Below are positions 8,834 to 16,872 of a DNA stretch of 36,430 nucleotides, one piece after another. The first letter of the stretch is position 1. Every line of letters starts with the position of its first letter. The notes below the pieces were generated by a model. The model ran no database searches. It was not told the origin of the DNA and saw only the letters and a list, made by a program, of their open reading frames with translations. This DNA is from Pleurocapsa sp. MO_226.B13 (GTDB lineage Bacteria > Cyanobacteriota > Cyanobacteriia > Cyanobacteriales > Xenococcaceae), in assembly GCA_030064795.1 (NCBI GenBank), contig JASJEI010000067.1:1-36430 (forward strand), in the 5' to 3' direction. The position numbers and the translations under genes were made by a program.

Positions 8834-10180
8834 TTATCGTCCCATACCTACATAACGTATACCAGCAGCTTCTACTTTTTCACGCTCTAAAAAGTTACGT
8901 CCGTCAATAATCAAAGGATTGTTCATCAACTTAGACATTTTAGAGAAATCTAGCTCCAGAAATTCCTTCCAGTCCGTTACTAAAACCAGAGCATCACAAG
9001 CATCTGCCAACATTTCGGCATTAGTTTCAATGATCACATTGGATAAACCATGACTCAAGCCAGATTGAGAAACGATCGGATCGTATGCCTTAACTCTAGC
9101 ACCGAGACGGTTGAGTTGTTCGATCAGGTCTAATGCTGGGGCATCTCTCATATCATCAGTGTCTGGCTTAAAGGTTAAACCCAATAAACCAACAGTTTTA
9201 CCCTTAAGAATTTTTAGCTCGTTTTGCAGCTTCTCCAAGGCGAGTAAACGCTGACGCTGATTAACATTAATTGCTGCTTTTAGTAATTCGGTTTCGTAAC
9301 CGTAGTCATCGGCAGTATGTACCAAAGCGGAAACATCTTTGGGGAAACAAGAACCACCCCAGCCAATACCAGCCTGTAAGAATTTGCCACCAATACGGGA
9401 GTCTAAACCAATACCCGCAGCTACTTGCGTTACATCTGCACCGACGCGATCGCAAATATTTGCTACTTCATTAATAAAGCTGATTTTGGTCGCCAGAAAC
9501 GAGTTGGCCGCGTATTTAATCATTTCCGCCGAGCTTAGATCGGTGACGACTACTGGTACGGGAGGCAGGGAGTTATCATCGGCAAATTTTCTCTCCACGA
9601 GAGGTTGATAAAGTTCCTGCATCATCGCAATCGCTTTGTCGCTGTTGCCACCTAGTACAATGCGATCGGGATTAAAAGTGTCGTATACCGCCGAACCTTC
9701 GCGTAAAAATTCAGGGTTACTGACTACATCAAAAACTGGCTCGACATTACTACCAGATTCTTTGTTACCGTCTAAGACAATCATTCTGACCCAATCCCCA
9801 GAACCGATCGGAACGGTAGATTTGTTAACAATTACTTTATATTCATCTTTTAAGTGTGTTCCGATACCACGAGCCACTGCTTCTACATAACGGGTATCAC
9901 TTTCTCCTGTAGGCAATGGAGGAGTACCTACTGCAATATATAAAATTTCTCCATGATCTACGCCCTTTGCTAAATCAGAGGTAAAAGTCAATCTTCCAGA
10001 TTCAGCCGAAGATTTCATCAGTTCGGACAAGCCTGGTTCATAAATAGGAGATTGTCCCGACTGCATCAGCTTGACTTTCTTTTCGTTGTTATCAACACAG
10101 ATAACATCGTGTCCGATATGAGATAGACACACACCTGTTACCAACCCGACATATCCAGTACCAATAACGCAAACACGCAT
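8834..10180 (-). CDS. ugd: UDP-glucose 6-dehydrogenase
   Basis: Oxidises UDP-glucose to UDP-glucuronate with two NAD+, in the cytoplasm. The 448-residue protein has the N-terminal Rossmann motif GTGYVGLVTG (residues 7-16), the family segments IYEPGL and AVGTPP, the NKSTVPIG strand, SNPEFLREGSA, and the catalytic Cys278 in GWGGSCFPKD. The C-terminal UDP-binding domain (GLTFKPDTDDMRDAPA) is complete. It lies about 110 bases downstream of the UDP-glucuronate decarboxylase gene on the same strand, so the two probably form an operon. Its product is the substrate of that enzyme, which points to UDP-xylose/UDP-glucuronate supply for exopolysaccharide or cell-surface glycans. Confidence 0.96.
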   Translation of the reverse strand: MRVCVIGTGYVGLVTGVCLSHIGHDVICVDNNEKKVKLMQSGQSPIYEPGLSELMKSSAESGRLTFTSDLAKGVDHGEILYIAVGTPPLPTGESDTRYVEAVARGIGTHLKDEYKVIVNKSTVPIGSGDWVRMIVLDGNKESGSNVEPVFDVVSNPEFLREGSAVYDTFNPDRIVLGGNSDKAIAMMQELYQPLVERKFADDNSLPPVPVVVTDLSSAEMIKYAANSFLATKISFINEVANICDRVGADVTQVAAGIGLDSRIGGKFLQAGIGWGGSCFPKDVSALVHTADDYGYETELLKAAINVNQRQRLLALEKLQNELKILKGKTVGLLGLTFKPDTDDMRDAPALDLIEQLNRLGARVKAYDPIVSQSGLSHGLSNVIIETNAEMLADACDALVLVTDWKEFLELDFSKMSKLMNNPLIIDGRNFLEREKVEAAGIRYVGMGR

Positions 10181-10290
10181 AAAACTACTTAACCTCTTGT
10201 ATTGTTTGTTGTCTTGTTTGTGAATTGCCTGAATTTACGACTCAAGCAAATCAAAATAACATCACATCGATATCTTCTGTTTCTCTTTGT

Positions 10291-11229
10291 TTAGGATTGT
10301 TGTTCTTCAAGACGAGAACGAAAATCATCTATGGTTAGTTTTAAACCTTGTTCCAGACTAATTGTTGGTTCCCAACCCAATAAATTTTTCGCCTTGGTAA
10401 TATCAGGTTGTCTTTGTTTGGGGTCGTCTGATGGCAATGGCCTAAAAGTTAATTCTGCATCAGGATTGACCATTTTTTGAATGGTTTCGGCAAGTTGTAA
10501 AATTGTATATTCTCCAGGGTTACCAATGTTGATCGGGCCAATATGGTCGCCATTCATCAATCGCATCATCCCCTCGACCAGATCGGAAACGTAACAAAAA
10601 CTACGAGTTTGCGAACCATCACCGTAAACTGTTAAAGGTATGCCTTTGAGAGCTTGAACGATAAAGTTACTGACTACACGACCGTCATTTTCAAACATTC
10701 TTGGGCCATAGGTATTGAAAATTCGCATCACGCGAATATCAACGTTATTTTGTCGATGATAATCAAAGGCTAGTGTCTCGGCAACTCGTTTTCCTTCGTC
10801 GTAACAACTACGAATACCAGTGCAGTTGACGTTACCGCGATACTCTTCTGGTTGAGGGTGTACATCGGGATCGCCATATACCTCTGAAGTAGAAGCCAGT
10901 AAAAATCTAGCTTTAACTCTTTTGGCTAATCCTAGCATATTAAGCGTTCCCATGACGTTAGTTTTAATCGTCTTGACGGGATTATACTGATAGTGGACTG
11001 GAGATGCAGGACAGGCAAGATGATAAATTTGATCTACTTCTAAGCGAATTGGCTCAGTAATATCGTGTCGAATTACTTCAAAGTAAGGGTTATCCATCCA
11101 GTGGAGAATGTTGCGCTTGTGACCAGTAAAAAAGTTGTCCAAACATACAACCTCGTGACCCTGTTTCATCAAGCGATCGATCAGATGGGACCCAATAAAA
11201 CCAGCACCGCCAGTTACTAATATTCTCAT
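10291..11229 (-). CDS. uxs: UDP-glucuronate decarboxylase (UDP-xylose synthase), extended SDR
   Basis: Converts UDP-glucuronate to UDP-xylose through a 4-keto intermediate using bound NAD+. The 312-residue protein starts with the nucleotide motif GGAGFIGSH (residues 7-15), followed by [10 protein letters not shown] and [10 protein letters not shown], both characteristic of the UXS group. The catalytic set is STSEVYGDP (113-121) and Tyr143-x3-Lys147 in [11 protein letters not shown]. The IFNTYGPRM and [11 protein letters not shown] segments complete the fold. It lacks the N-terminal membrane anchor found in some plant and animal forms and is therefore cytosolic. It lies upstream of ugd on the same strand. 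A related SDR that makes another UDP-sugar is possible, but the UXS-specific motifs make decarboxylation the best call. Confidence 0.92.
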   Translation of the reverse strand: MRILVTGGAGFIGSHLIDRLMKQGHEVVCLDNFFTGHKRNILHWMDNPYFEVIRHDITEPIRLEVDQIYHLACPASPVHYQYNPVKTIKTNVMGTLNMLGLAKRVKARFLLASTSEVYGDPDVHPQPEEYRGNVNCTGIRSCYDEGKRVAETLAFDYHRQNNVDIRVMRIFNTYGPRMFENDGRVVSNFIVQALKGIPLTVYGDGSQTRSFCYVSDLVEGMMRLMNGDHIGPINIGNPGEYTILQLAETIQKMVNPDAELTFRPLPSDDPKQRQPDITKAKNLLGWEPTISLEQGLKLTIDDFRSRLEEQQS

Positions 11230-11348
11230 GTAATTGGATTTGTCGTTTAAATATATTCAGACTCAATCTTAAACCAACCTTGCCAGGTTTGCGATAGTCG
11301 CTTGCTTTACAAAGTCGATAAAAAGTATGTTTCAGCCAATACTCTTAA

Positions 11349-12497
11349 TTATAAATACTGATAAATAGTATTTCTTTGTCGAGGGGGACGATTTAAACTA
11401 GCGATCGCTTGCTGTAATGTTGCGACAGACATACAAGTGCCTCCTCGCGCCCCTGCCATCGTAGTAATGTGTTCCTCCATTAATGTGCCTCCAATATCGT
11501 TACAACCGCCCTGGAGAGCTTGCTTTGCTCCTTCTAATCCGATTTTGACCCAGCTTGGTTGATGATTAGCAATCCAGTTTCCCAGAAAAATTCGCGACAC
11601 GGCTGTCAAATGCAATACATCTGCTAAATTTGGTTGATCTCGTCCCACGCGCTGACGGATCGGCGCGGGTGCTTCTTGTCCGACAAAAGGTAGAATAATA
11701 AACTCGGTAATTTTAGCAGGGTAGTTATTGGTAATAGCGATTTGTTGGAGCGATCGCAATTTGTCTAGGTGTTCTATTTGTTGCTGGGGAGTTTCTACAT
11801 GACCTGCGAGCATGGTACTGGTAGTAGGAATGCCCAAACGGTGAGCTAAGCTAATAATTTCTAACCAGGTAGCAGTATTAATTTTTTCGGGGCAGATAAT
11901 CTTCCTGACGCGATCGTCGAGAATTTCGGCTGCCGTACCTGGCATCGAGCCTAATCCCGCATCTTTGAGAGATAATAAGACTTTTTCATAGCTAATGCCG
12001 TCTTCTCTCGCAATAAACTGGATTTCTTGCGGAGAAAAGGCGTGGAGATGCAAATTGGGAAAATGCGATTTAATATTTTTAATTAAATTTAGATAGTAAT
12101 TTAAAGAAGTACGATCGAGTTTTGCCTCGGGGTTCAAACCACCCTGCATACAAATTTCCGTCGCCCCAATTTTGACGGCTTCCTCTGCTTTGGCGATAAT
12201 TTGCGAACTATTCAGCCAAAAAGATCCCTCTGCACCCGCATCCCGCCGAAAAGCACAAAAACTACAGTGTTGCTCGCAGATATTAGTAAAGTTAATATTG
12301 CGGTTAATTACATAAGTAACGACATCTCCTACCTGTTTTTTTCTCAGACGATCTGCTGTTTGGGCGATCGCACTTTTGGCTCTAGGATCTTGTTGCTGAA
12401 TTAACTCAATTCCCTCTGCTAGCGAAATATCTGTTCCTGTTTCTGCCTTGTCTAAAATCCTCGTAACTATACCTGCATCCTGAGCTTGATGAATCAC
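11349..12497 (-). CDS. cofH: FO synthase subunit 2 (CofH), radical SAM
   Basis: CofH joins the tyrosine-derived 4-hydroxybenzyl group to 5-amino-6-ribitylaminouracil. CofG then closes the ring to give FO (7,8-didemethyl-8-hydroxy-5-deazariboflavin), the antenna of many cyanobacterial photolyases. The 382-residue protein has the radical-SAM cysteine triad C74-x3-C78-x2-C81 in NICEQHCSFCAF, then EICMQGGLNPE, HAFSPQEI, LKDAGLGSMPGTAAEIL, and the C-terminal CNDIGGTLMEEHITTMAGA segment diagnostic of CofH/MqnC-type enzymes. The start is GTG at 12497 without a clear Shine-Dalgarno sequence. No cofG lies in the window. The gene is divergent from the phosphatase gene with a 62-base gap that must hold both promoters. 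Confidence 0.95.
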   Translation of the reverse strand: MIHQAQDAGIVTRILDKAETGTDISLAEGIELIQQQDPRAKSAIAQTADRLRKKQVGDVVTYVINRNINFTNICEQHCSFCAFRRDAGAEGSFWLNSSQIIAKAEEAVKIGATEICMQGGLNPEAKLDRTSLNYYLNLIKNIKSHFPNLHLHAFSPQEIQFIAREDGISYEKVLLSLKDAGLGSMPGTAAEILDDRVRKIICPEKINTATWLEIISLAHRLGIPTTSTMLAGHVETPQQQIEHLDKLRSLQQIAITNNYPAKITEFIILPFVGQEAPAPIRQRVGRDQPNLADVLHLTAVSRIFLGNWIANHQPSWVKIGLEGAKQALQGGCNDIGGTLMEEHITTMAGARGGTCMSVATLQQAIASLNRPPRQRNTIYQYL

Positions 12498-12559
12498 TTG
12501 TTTATCTAAAATAAAATTGAAAATATTTTTGGCTTATAGTATCTGATTATATTGGAAAT

Positions 12560-13108
12560 ATGGGTATGTATAGATTTGCTCCTGCTGCTGCTGAAGAATC
12601 AATTGTCTTTGGTGCTGCTAAAGCTGGATATTCAGAAGCATCAGTTAAACAGTGGCTTGAGTTTATGGACGCTCAGAAGATCGACCGTGTTTGTTGCTTG
12701 TTAGAGCCAAAAACTGTAAATCGCTACAAACTAGATTTATTAACAGCGTATCGGCAGAAATTCGGGCGAGAAAAAGTATTATGGCAGCCAGAGATCCCCG
12801 ATTTCTCAATTCCTAATTCTGCAATTTTAATTGAAAATATTATCCCTTTTTTAATTTCTGCCGAACAAAATCGACAAAAAGTTGTAGCTCATTGTTCTCA
12901 TGGTATTGGACGCACGGGAATCGTTTTAGCTGCTTGGTTGGTCAGTAGACGAAGACTATCTAATCAGCAGGCTTTGTATGCTGTCAGACAACAGAAAAGA
13001 CTACCTCAAGAAGCGATAATTGCAGCTTTGCTCTTTGGCAAAAATCCTTTTTATATCCAACAAAAATTAGATCGGCTGTTAAATGATTGTCGCCATGCCT
13101 TTCAATAG
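12560..13108 (+). CDS. Dual-specificity/tyrosine phosphatase-like protein
   Basis: A 182-residue cytosolic protein with the Cys-based phosphatase P-loop HCSHGIGRTG: nucleophile Cys112 and phosphate-binding Arg118. A plausible general acid, Asp81, lies in the EIPDFSIP segment. The N-terminal region (ESIVFGAAKAGY, VKQWLEFMDAQKIDRVCCLLE) fits the DSP fold. The natural substrate cannot be told from sequence; protein Ser/Thr/Tyr, phosphoinositide-like or RNA 5' ends are all possible for this superfamily. The gene stands alone on the plus strand and ends just before a hairpin repeat at 13142-13166. Confidence 0.87.
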   Translation: MGMYRFAPAAAEESIVFGAAKAGYSEASVKQWLEFMDAQKIDRVCCLLEPKTVNRYKLDLLTAYRQKFGREKVLWQPEIPDFSIPNSAILIENIIPFLISAEQNRQKVVAHCSHGIGRTGIVLAAWLVSRRRLSNQQALYAVRQQKRLPQEAIIAALLFGKNPFYIQQKLDRLLNDCRHAFQ

Positions 13109-13497
13109 AAGAGAAAAGCGATTAATATCAGTATGTCCTGTGTTGGGTTTCATCCTTCAACCCAACCTACTGGACTGACACAGCTTGCAATAGTGCAATA
13201 AACGAGGGGAAAAACCAAGACTATCTGCTGCATCTCAAAAACTCAAGAGTATCGATCCAGTAGACAAATCATCTGTGTTCATCCGTGTTCATCTGTGGAC
13301 TCTTCTAATGCAACATTTAAGGCGTGTCAGTCCACTTGTATTGAAATTTTTAGTGATGAAGATCTTTTTCAAGAGCCAAATAACTAGCGATCGCATCCAA
13401 TTAATTTTGTTTGGCTCTTTGCAATACATAAGCACTAACATTTTTAAATAGTTTTCTTACCTGAGTTATCAGAAAAGCGATCGCTTTTCTGGTAACT
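13109..13497. other. Gap with hairpins and a duplicated petJ 3' end
   Basis: It contains hairpin GTTGGGTT/AACCCAAC (13142-13149 and 13159-13166) running into CCTAC, a copy of the repeat at 8260-8426. A 28-bp exact copy of the 3' coding end of the cytochrome c6 gene lies at 13414-13441 (original at 13517-13544). A 22-bp perfect palindrome at 13470-13491 (half-site CAGAAAAGCGA, centred on HIP1) sits 7 bases beyond the cytochrome stop codon and may end its transcript, although no T-run follows. Confidence 0.65.
13470..13491 (-). terminator. Palindromic hairpin at the petJ 3' end (possible terminator)
   Basis: A perfect 22-bp palindrome with half-site CAGAAAAGCGA, extended by matching TTA/TAA outside one mismatch. 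It lies immediately after the cytochrome c6 gene. The T-tract expected of an intrinsic terminator is missing, so it may instead be a transcript-end stabiliser or just a HIP1-centred repeat. Confidence 0.4.
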
Positions 13498-13860
13498 TTA
13501 TTGCCAATTTTCTTCCGCTCTTTGCAATACATAAGCACTAACATCAGCTATTTCTTCAGGAGTTAGTTTGTCACCGTAAGCTGACATAATCCCTTTGCCA
13601 TTGGTAACAAGAGAGACAACTGCCTCTTGAGTATCTGCTTTATTTCGATGCAAAGCTCTCAACTTCAGATTTTTACCCCGTCGCACGATATTACCTCCGT
13701 TGACATGACAACCAGCACAATTAGCTTTAAATACTTTCGCACCGTTATCTAAATCAGTAACTGTATTGGCTAAAGCGGGAGTATTCAAAACCAATAACAG
13801 CAGAAAAGCAATGAGACTTGTAGCCAAACTGCGAAGTGCAAAATTAATTAATTTTGACAA
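13498..13860 (-). CDS. petJ: Cytochrome c6 (cytochrome c553) precursor
   Basis: Soluble lumenal electron carrier between cytochrome b6f and photosystem I or the terminal oxidase. From the chosen start the product is 120 residues. Residues 1-31 form a signal peptide (basic NFALRS, hydrophobic LIAFLLLLVL, cleavage after ALA). The heme site is C48-A-G-C-H52, and the axial Met92 lies in NGKGIMSAYG. YVLQRAEENW closes the protein, as in the family. I chose the TTG at 13860 because AAAGGAG precedes it at good spacing. ATG codons further upstream (13911 and 13896) have no ribosome site and would add a polar extension before the signal peptide. The 28-bp 3' end is duplicated downstream at 13414-13441. 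The LabA-like gene lies upstream on the same strand. Confidence 0.9.
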   Translation of the reverse strand: MSKLINFALRSLATSLIAFLLLLVLNTPALANTVTDLDNGAKVFKANCAGCHVNGGNIVRRGKNLKLRALHRNKADTQEAVVSLVTNGKGIMSAYGDKLTPEEIADVSAYVLQRAEENWQ

Positions 13861-13925
13861 AATAGTTTTCTCCTTTAATTGCCATAAGTTTCTCATGTCT
13901 TGAACGAGCATAAATTATCATCCAG

Positions 13926-14456
13926 TCAAAAATCGCTTTTCTCGATGTATCCCCGCACATCGTTGAGGTCGATATAACGATCCGTAGCATTACGCAATTC
14001 TCTGGCGATCATACCTTCGGTAGATACTACGGTGATATGAGTGTTTTTTGAGCGTAGCAGTTCGATCGCCCGTTCAAAATCCCCATCTCCACTAAAGAGA
14101 ATAACGCGATCGTATTGTTCGACGGTGTTAAACATATCGACTACAATCTCTATATCTAGGTTAGCTTTTTGAGAATAGCGACCCGAAGCATCATCGTAAT
14201 ATTCTTTGAGGATTTTGGTTCTAACGGTGTAGCCCAAACTAATTAAAGCATCTCTAAAGCCTCTTTGATCCTGAGCGTCTTTTAATCCCGTGTACCAAAA
14301 GGCATTGATTAAAACTACGGTGGGATCTTTGGTAAAGTACTCTAACACTCGTCTGGGATCGAAAAACCAACCATTTTTTTGTTGAGCATAGAACATATTG
14401 TTGCCGTCTACGAATATGGACAGACGGTCTCTCACGTATTTGCTATGAGATTCCAT
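13926..14456 (-). CDS. NYN-domain (LabA/DUF88-like) protein
   Basis: A 176-residue PIN-like NYN domain protein. The acidic nuclease-type residues are in place: FVDGNN (Asp17), KANLDIEIVVDMF (Asp101 and Asp107), and FSGDGDFERAI (Asp124 and Asp126). The VVSTEGMIARELRNATDRYIDL end is typical of the LabA group. LabA in Synechococcus affects circadian output through KaiC/RpaA, and many NYN proteins are thought to act on RNA. Which applies here is unknown, and cyanobacteria often have several paralogues. It lies between the invertase gene and petJ on the same strand with only a weak upstream AGGA. The petJ start is about 65 bases downstream. Confidence 0.88.
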   Translation of the reverse strand: MESHSKYVRDRLSIFVDGNNMFYAQQKNGWFFDPRRVLEYFTKDPTVVLINAFWYTGLKDAQDQRGFRDALISLGYTVRTKILKEYYDDASGRYSQKANLDIEIVVDMFNTVEQYDRVILFSGDGDFERAIELLRSKNTHITVVSTEGMIARELRNATDRYIDLNDVRGYIEKSDF

Positions 14457-15003
14457 ATAATTTTTTCCTATAAAAGCTTAAATATATTGATGGCAACTCC
14501 TATTTAGAGGAGTCTTCGTATCAGAGCGCGTTTCTCAAGCGATCGCCAAATCCCCAAGAATAGATCTCGCTTTTAAAGCGAATTAGTTCTAACTGACTCC
14601 AAGTCAGCAGCGCGAGTAACTACCATGACGAAGTGTTCCGCCAGAGCACATCTAATGAATAAACCCTTACAAAATGACTATGACCAAATATTTTGAATAT
14701 AAGATTGGACGATAAGCATCAATTTATATGGGAAAGACCCGAATAAAATTTAATTTAGGTATATTTCATATATTTACCAGTTTAGGACAAAAAAAACCCC
14801 GATAACAATTTAATTTAGTAAAGCAAAATTTTTTTACATATTCTGCTATAACCTAACGAACAAAAAGTAAATTTCTTGGCAATCAATTGGAGTAATCTTA
14901 TTAGATCTAACAAGAAAAAGTGGTAATAGAGTCTTCTTAAAGAGCGATCGCACTTCAATCAATAAATTATAGAAAGTCTAGTTTTTTGAAATGTTATTGA
15001 TAG
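14457..15003. other. 547-bp gap, AT-rich, small hairpins only
   Basis: No gene is supported. There are two short hairpins: ACTCCT-N6-AGGAGT (14496-14513), which lies in the leader of the NYN gene, and CTGACT-N3-AGTCAG (14593-14607). HIP1 sites occur near 14539 and 14943. The remainder is AT-rich without coding bias, tRNA-like folds or recognisable RNA motifs. Confidence 0.55.
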
Positions 15004-16404
15004 TTAAATCGTACAAGCGATCGCTTCTGTATCTTCTTCAAAACAAACATAATTAAGACAGTGAGGATTTTCTCTGAGTAATTTTGCCAGTAGCCAGCCC
15101 GCGATCGTCCAGGTTTGAAATTTGCGGGAGGACTTACCAATTAAGCGTCCATTTTTGCCATCGTAGTATTCGGGCCATTCATCGTTCATCAGGCGAATTT
15201 CGGCGATCGCCATCCCTCGATCTGCTAGGTCTTCCCGTCCCATTTTTTGGCAAGCAGCCATCATCATCCACAGTAATACGGGCCAACTACCGCCATTGTG
15301 ATAAGACCAAGGAGTATTTTTAGGATCGCAGCCAGTGATGATTCTCCAGGTCAGCCCCTCTATGGCTGGATAGCAAAGCTTCATCGGCATTTTGCCCACT
15401 AGATCTGACCAACGATGCTCGATCAGAGTTAAGATGTCCTCAGATTGGGTTTGGGTAGTCAAAGTCCCCATAATTGCCATGAGATTTCCCAAGGCAAAAA
15501 AGCGAAAATCCATTTTTCCAGGGCCGAGATTTCCTGCTAGGTAGCCTCCGCGATCGGGCATCCATTCGGTTAACCAGTAGGGAATTGAGTCGGGATAGAT
15601 ATTAAATTTATTAACTATCGACTCGCCAAACTGTTCTGCCTGGTAACGGTGAATTTCGTTGAGTTGTTTTAGATCGAGCCAATAATAACTTCGCAGGTGA
15701 AAAATTAAACTACCCAGACGACTATTAATCTCATCGACCAAAACCTGTCCTGCTTCATTTCTCACCAACATCTCCCGTGCAGAACGCAAAGCCAGATAAA
15801 ATAGAGACTGTATTTCCAAAGGATGTCCGCTTAATCCCATGGGACGGTCGATCATACACGCGCCATCGGGAACGAGTAGAGTCGGGGTCATCTCAAATTG
15901 AGGGCCCAAGCAGATTTCTAAAATAAATGTCAGTGCCTCTTGAAAACTATTGCTTTTGGCTAGGGCTTCGTCTCCTGTGGCTTTGACATAAGCCCTTAAC
16001 AAAATAATCCACCACAAACAAGAGTCAATAGGAGTAACGCGACCAATAGCCTTATCGCCAAAGTCTGCATGAAGATATTGACGGCTTTTTCCCTGAGATT
16101 CAACTTTAAAGCTGGCTGGCATTAAGCCCGTTGGTGGTTCGTAGCAATCAACTCGTCTTTTTTGCTTTTGCAAGCCCACAGTTTCAATCAAAAAATTGTA
16201 AACAATTTCGGTTTTGCCCTGAATCAAAAATACCAAGGCTGCGGGAATGAAATCGCGAATAAAACACTGATCGTAGTTGAGGGCTTCTCTTTCCGAATCT
16301 TTTGCTGCTAATGTTCCTACCGCTTTATCATGATAATAGATAATCGATTCTTCTAGAAGCCGATTTGCCTGTTGCTCGATAGTTTCTTTGGCGATTAAGA
16401 CCAT
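15004..16404 (-). CDS. Alkaline/neutral invertase (glycoside hydrolase family 100)
   Basis: Hydrolyses sucrose to glucose and fructose in the cytoplasm, an entry point for sucrose use in cyanobacteria. The protein is 466 residues from the ATG at 16404; a TTG two codons upstream is less likely. GH100 landmarks are clear: ALNYDQCFIRDF (41-52), YEPPTGLMPASFK (88-100), PIDSCLWWIILLRAY, DGACMIDRPMGLSGHPLEIQ with the presumed catalytic Asp186, NTPWSYHNGGSWP, and WPEYYDGKNG with the presumed catalytic Glu412. The spacing of these two acids matches cyanobacterial InvA-type enzymes as I remember them. There is no signal peptide. No sucrose synthase, SPS or SPP gene is adjacent. Confidence 0.94.
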   Translation of the reverse strand: MVLIAKETIEQQANRLLEESIIYYHDKAVGTLAAKDSEREALNYDQCFIRDFIPAALVFLIQGKTEIVYNFLIETVGLQKQKRRVDCYEPPTGLMPASFKVESQGKSRQYLHADFGDKAIGRVTPIDSCLWWIILLRAYVKATGDEALAKSNSFQEALTFILEICLGPQFEMTPTLLVPDGACMIDRPMGLSGHPLEIQSLFYLALRSAREMLVRNEAGQVLVDEINSRLGSLIFHLRSYYWLDLKQLNEIHRYQAEQFGESIVNKFNIYPDSIPYWLTEWMPDRGGYLAGNLGPGKMDFRFFALGNLMAIMGTLTTQTQSEDILTLIEHRWSDLVGKMPMKLCYPAIEGLTWRIITGCDPKNTPWSYHNGGSWPVLLWMMMAACQKMGREDLADRGMAIAEIRLMNDEWPEYYDGKNGRLIGKSSRKFQTWTIAGWLLAKLLRENPHCLNYVCFEEDTEAIACTI

Positions 16405-16872
16405 AATCAAAAAATATTAAAATTAAACTAAGTAGGAACTGAAAGTAAATATTTTGATTCAATAACTCAAATAATTAATTTATATTGAGAAATATGAATC
16501 TATCTTGAGAAGATTATCAATAATGAGTGGGGATTTATATGCGATCCTATCTTGATATTTAGCTTTTTTTAAGGCATAAGTGATTAAACTTTTAAATCAA
16601 TCGGATAAATCTTGGAAAATTACTAAATTTTGCCAAAATCTAAGAGCTTTTGTTGAGATCGTTAATAAATTAACTAAAGTAATCCTAAATAGAAAAAATA
16701 ATGCAACAAATAGTTTGGAGGATAGGTAATGCCAAATTACTCTCAGATTATTTTTATCTGTCGCAAACATTTATTGATTTAGAATAACTTGAATCGAAAT
16801 AGAGCAAAATAAATATAGTAATTACTAAGCAGTACCAGTAATCACCAGTAATCATTAGGAGTTAATTAGATA
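16405..16872. other. 468-bp divergent promoter region
   Basis: AT-rich DNA between the divergent invertase and proline-catabolism genes. A very short frame, MPNYSQIIFICRKHLLI (16729-16782), follows a strong Shine-Dalgarno sequence (TTTGGAGG, 16713-16720). An overlapping 28-codon frame starts at 16701. Neither has wider support. AGGAG at 16857-16861 serves the GTG start of the downstream gene. Confidence 0.5.

Noticed and set aside
14457..15003. Possible small RNA gene in the gap
   Set aside because: Only two short hairpins are seen; no match to 6S, tmRNA, RNase P, SRP or Yfr1 motifs could be recognised by eye.
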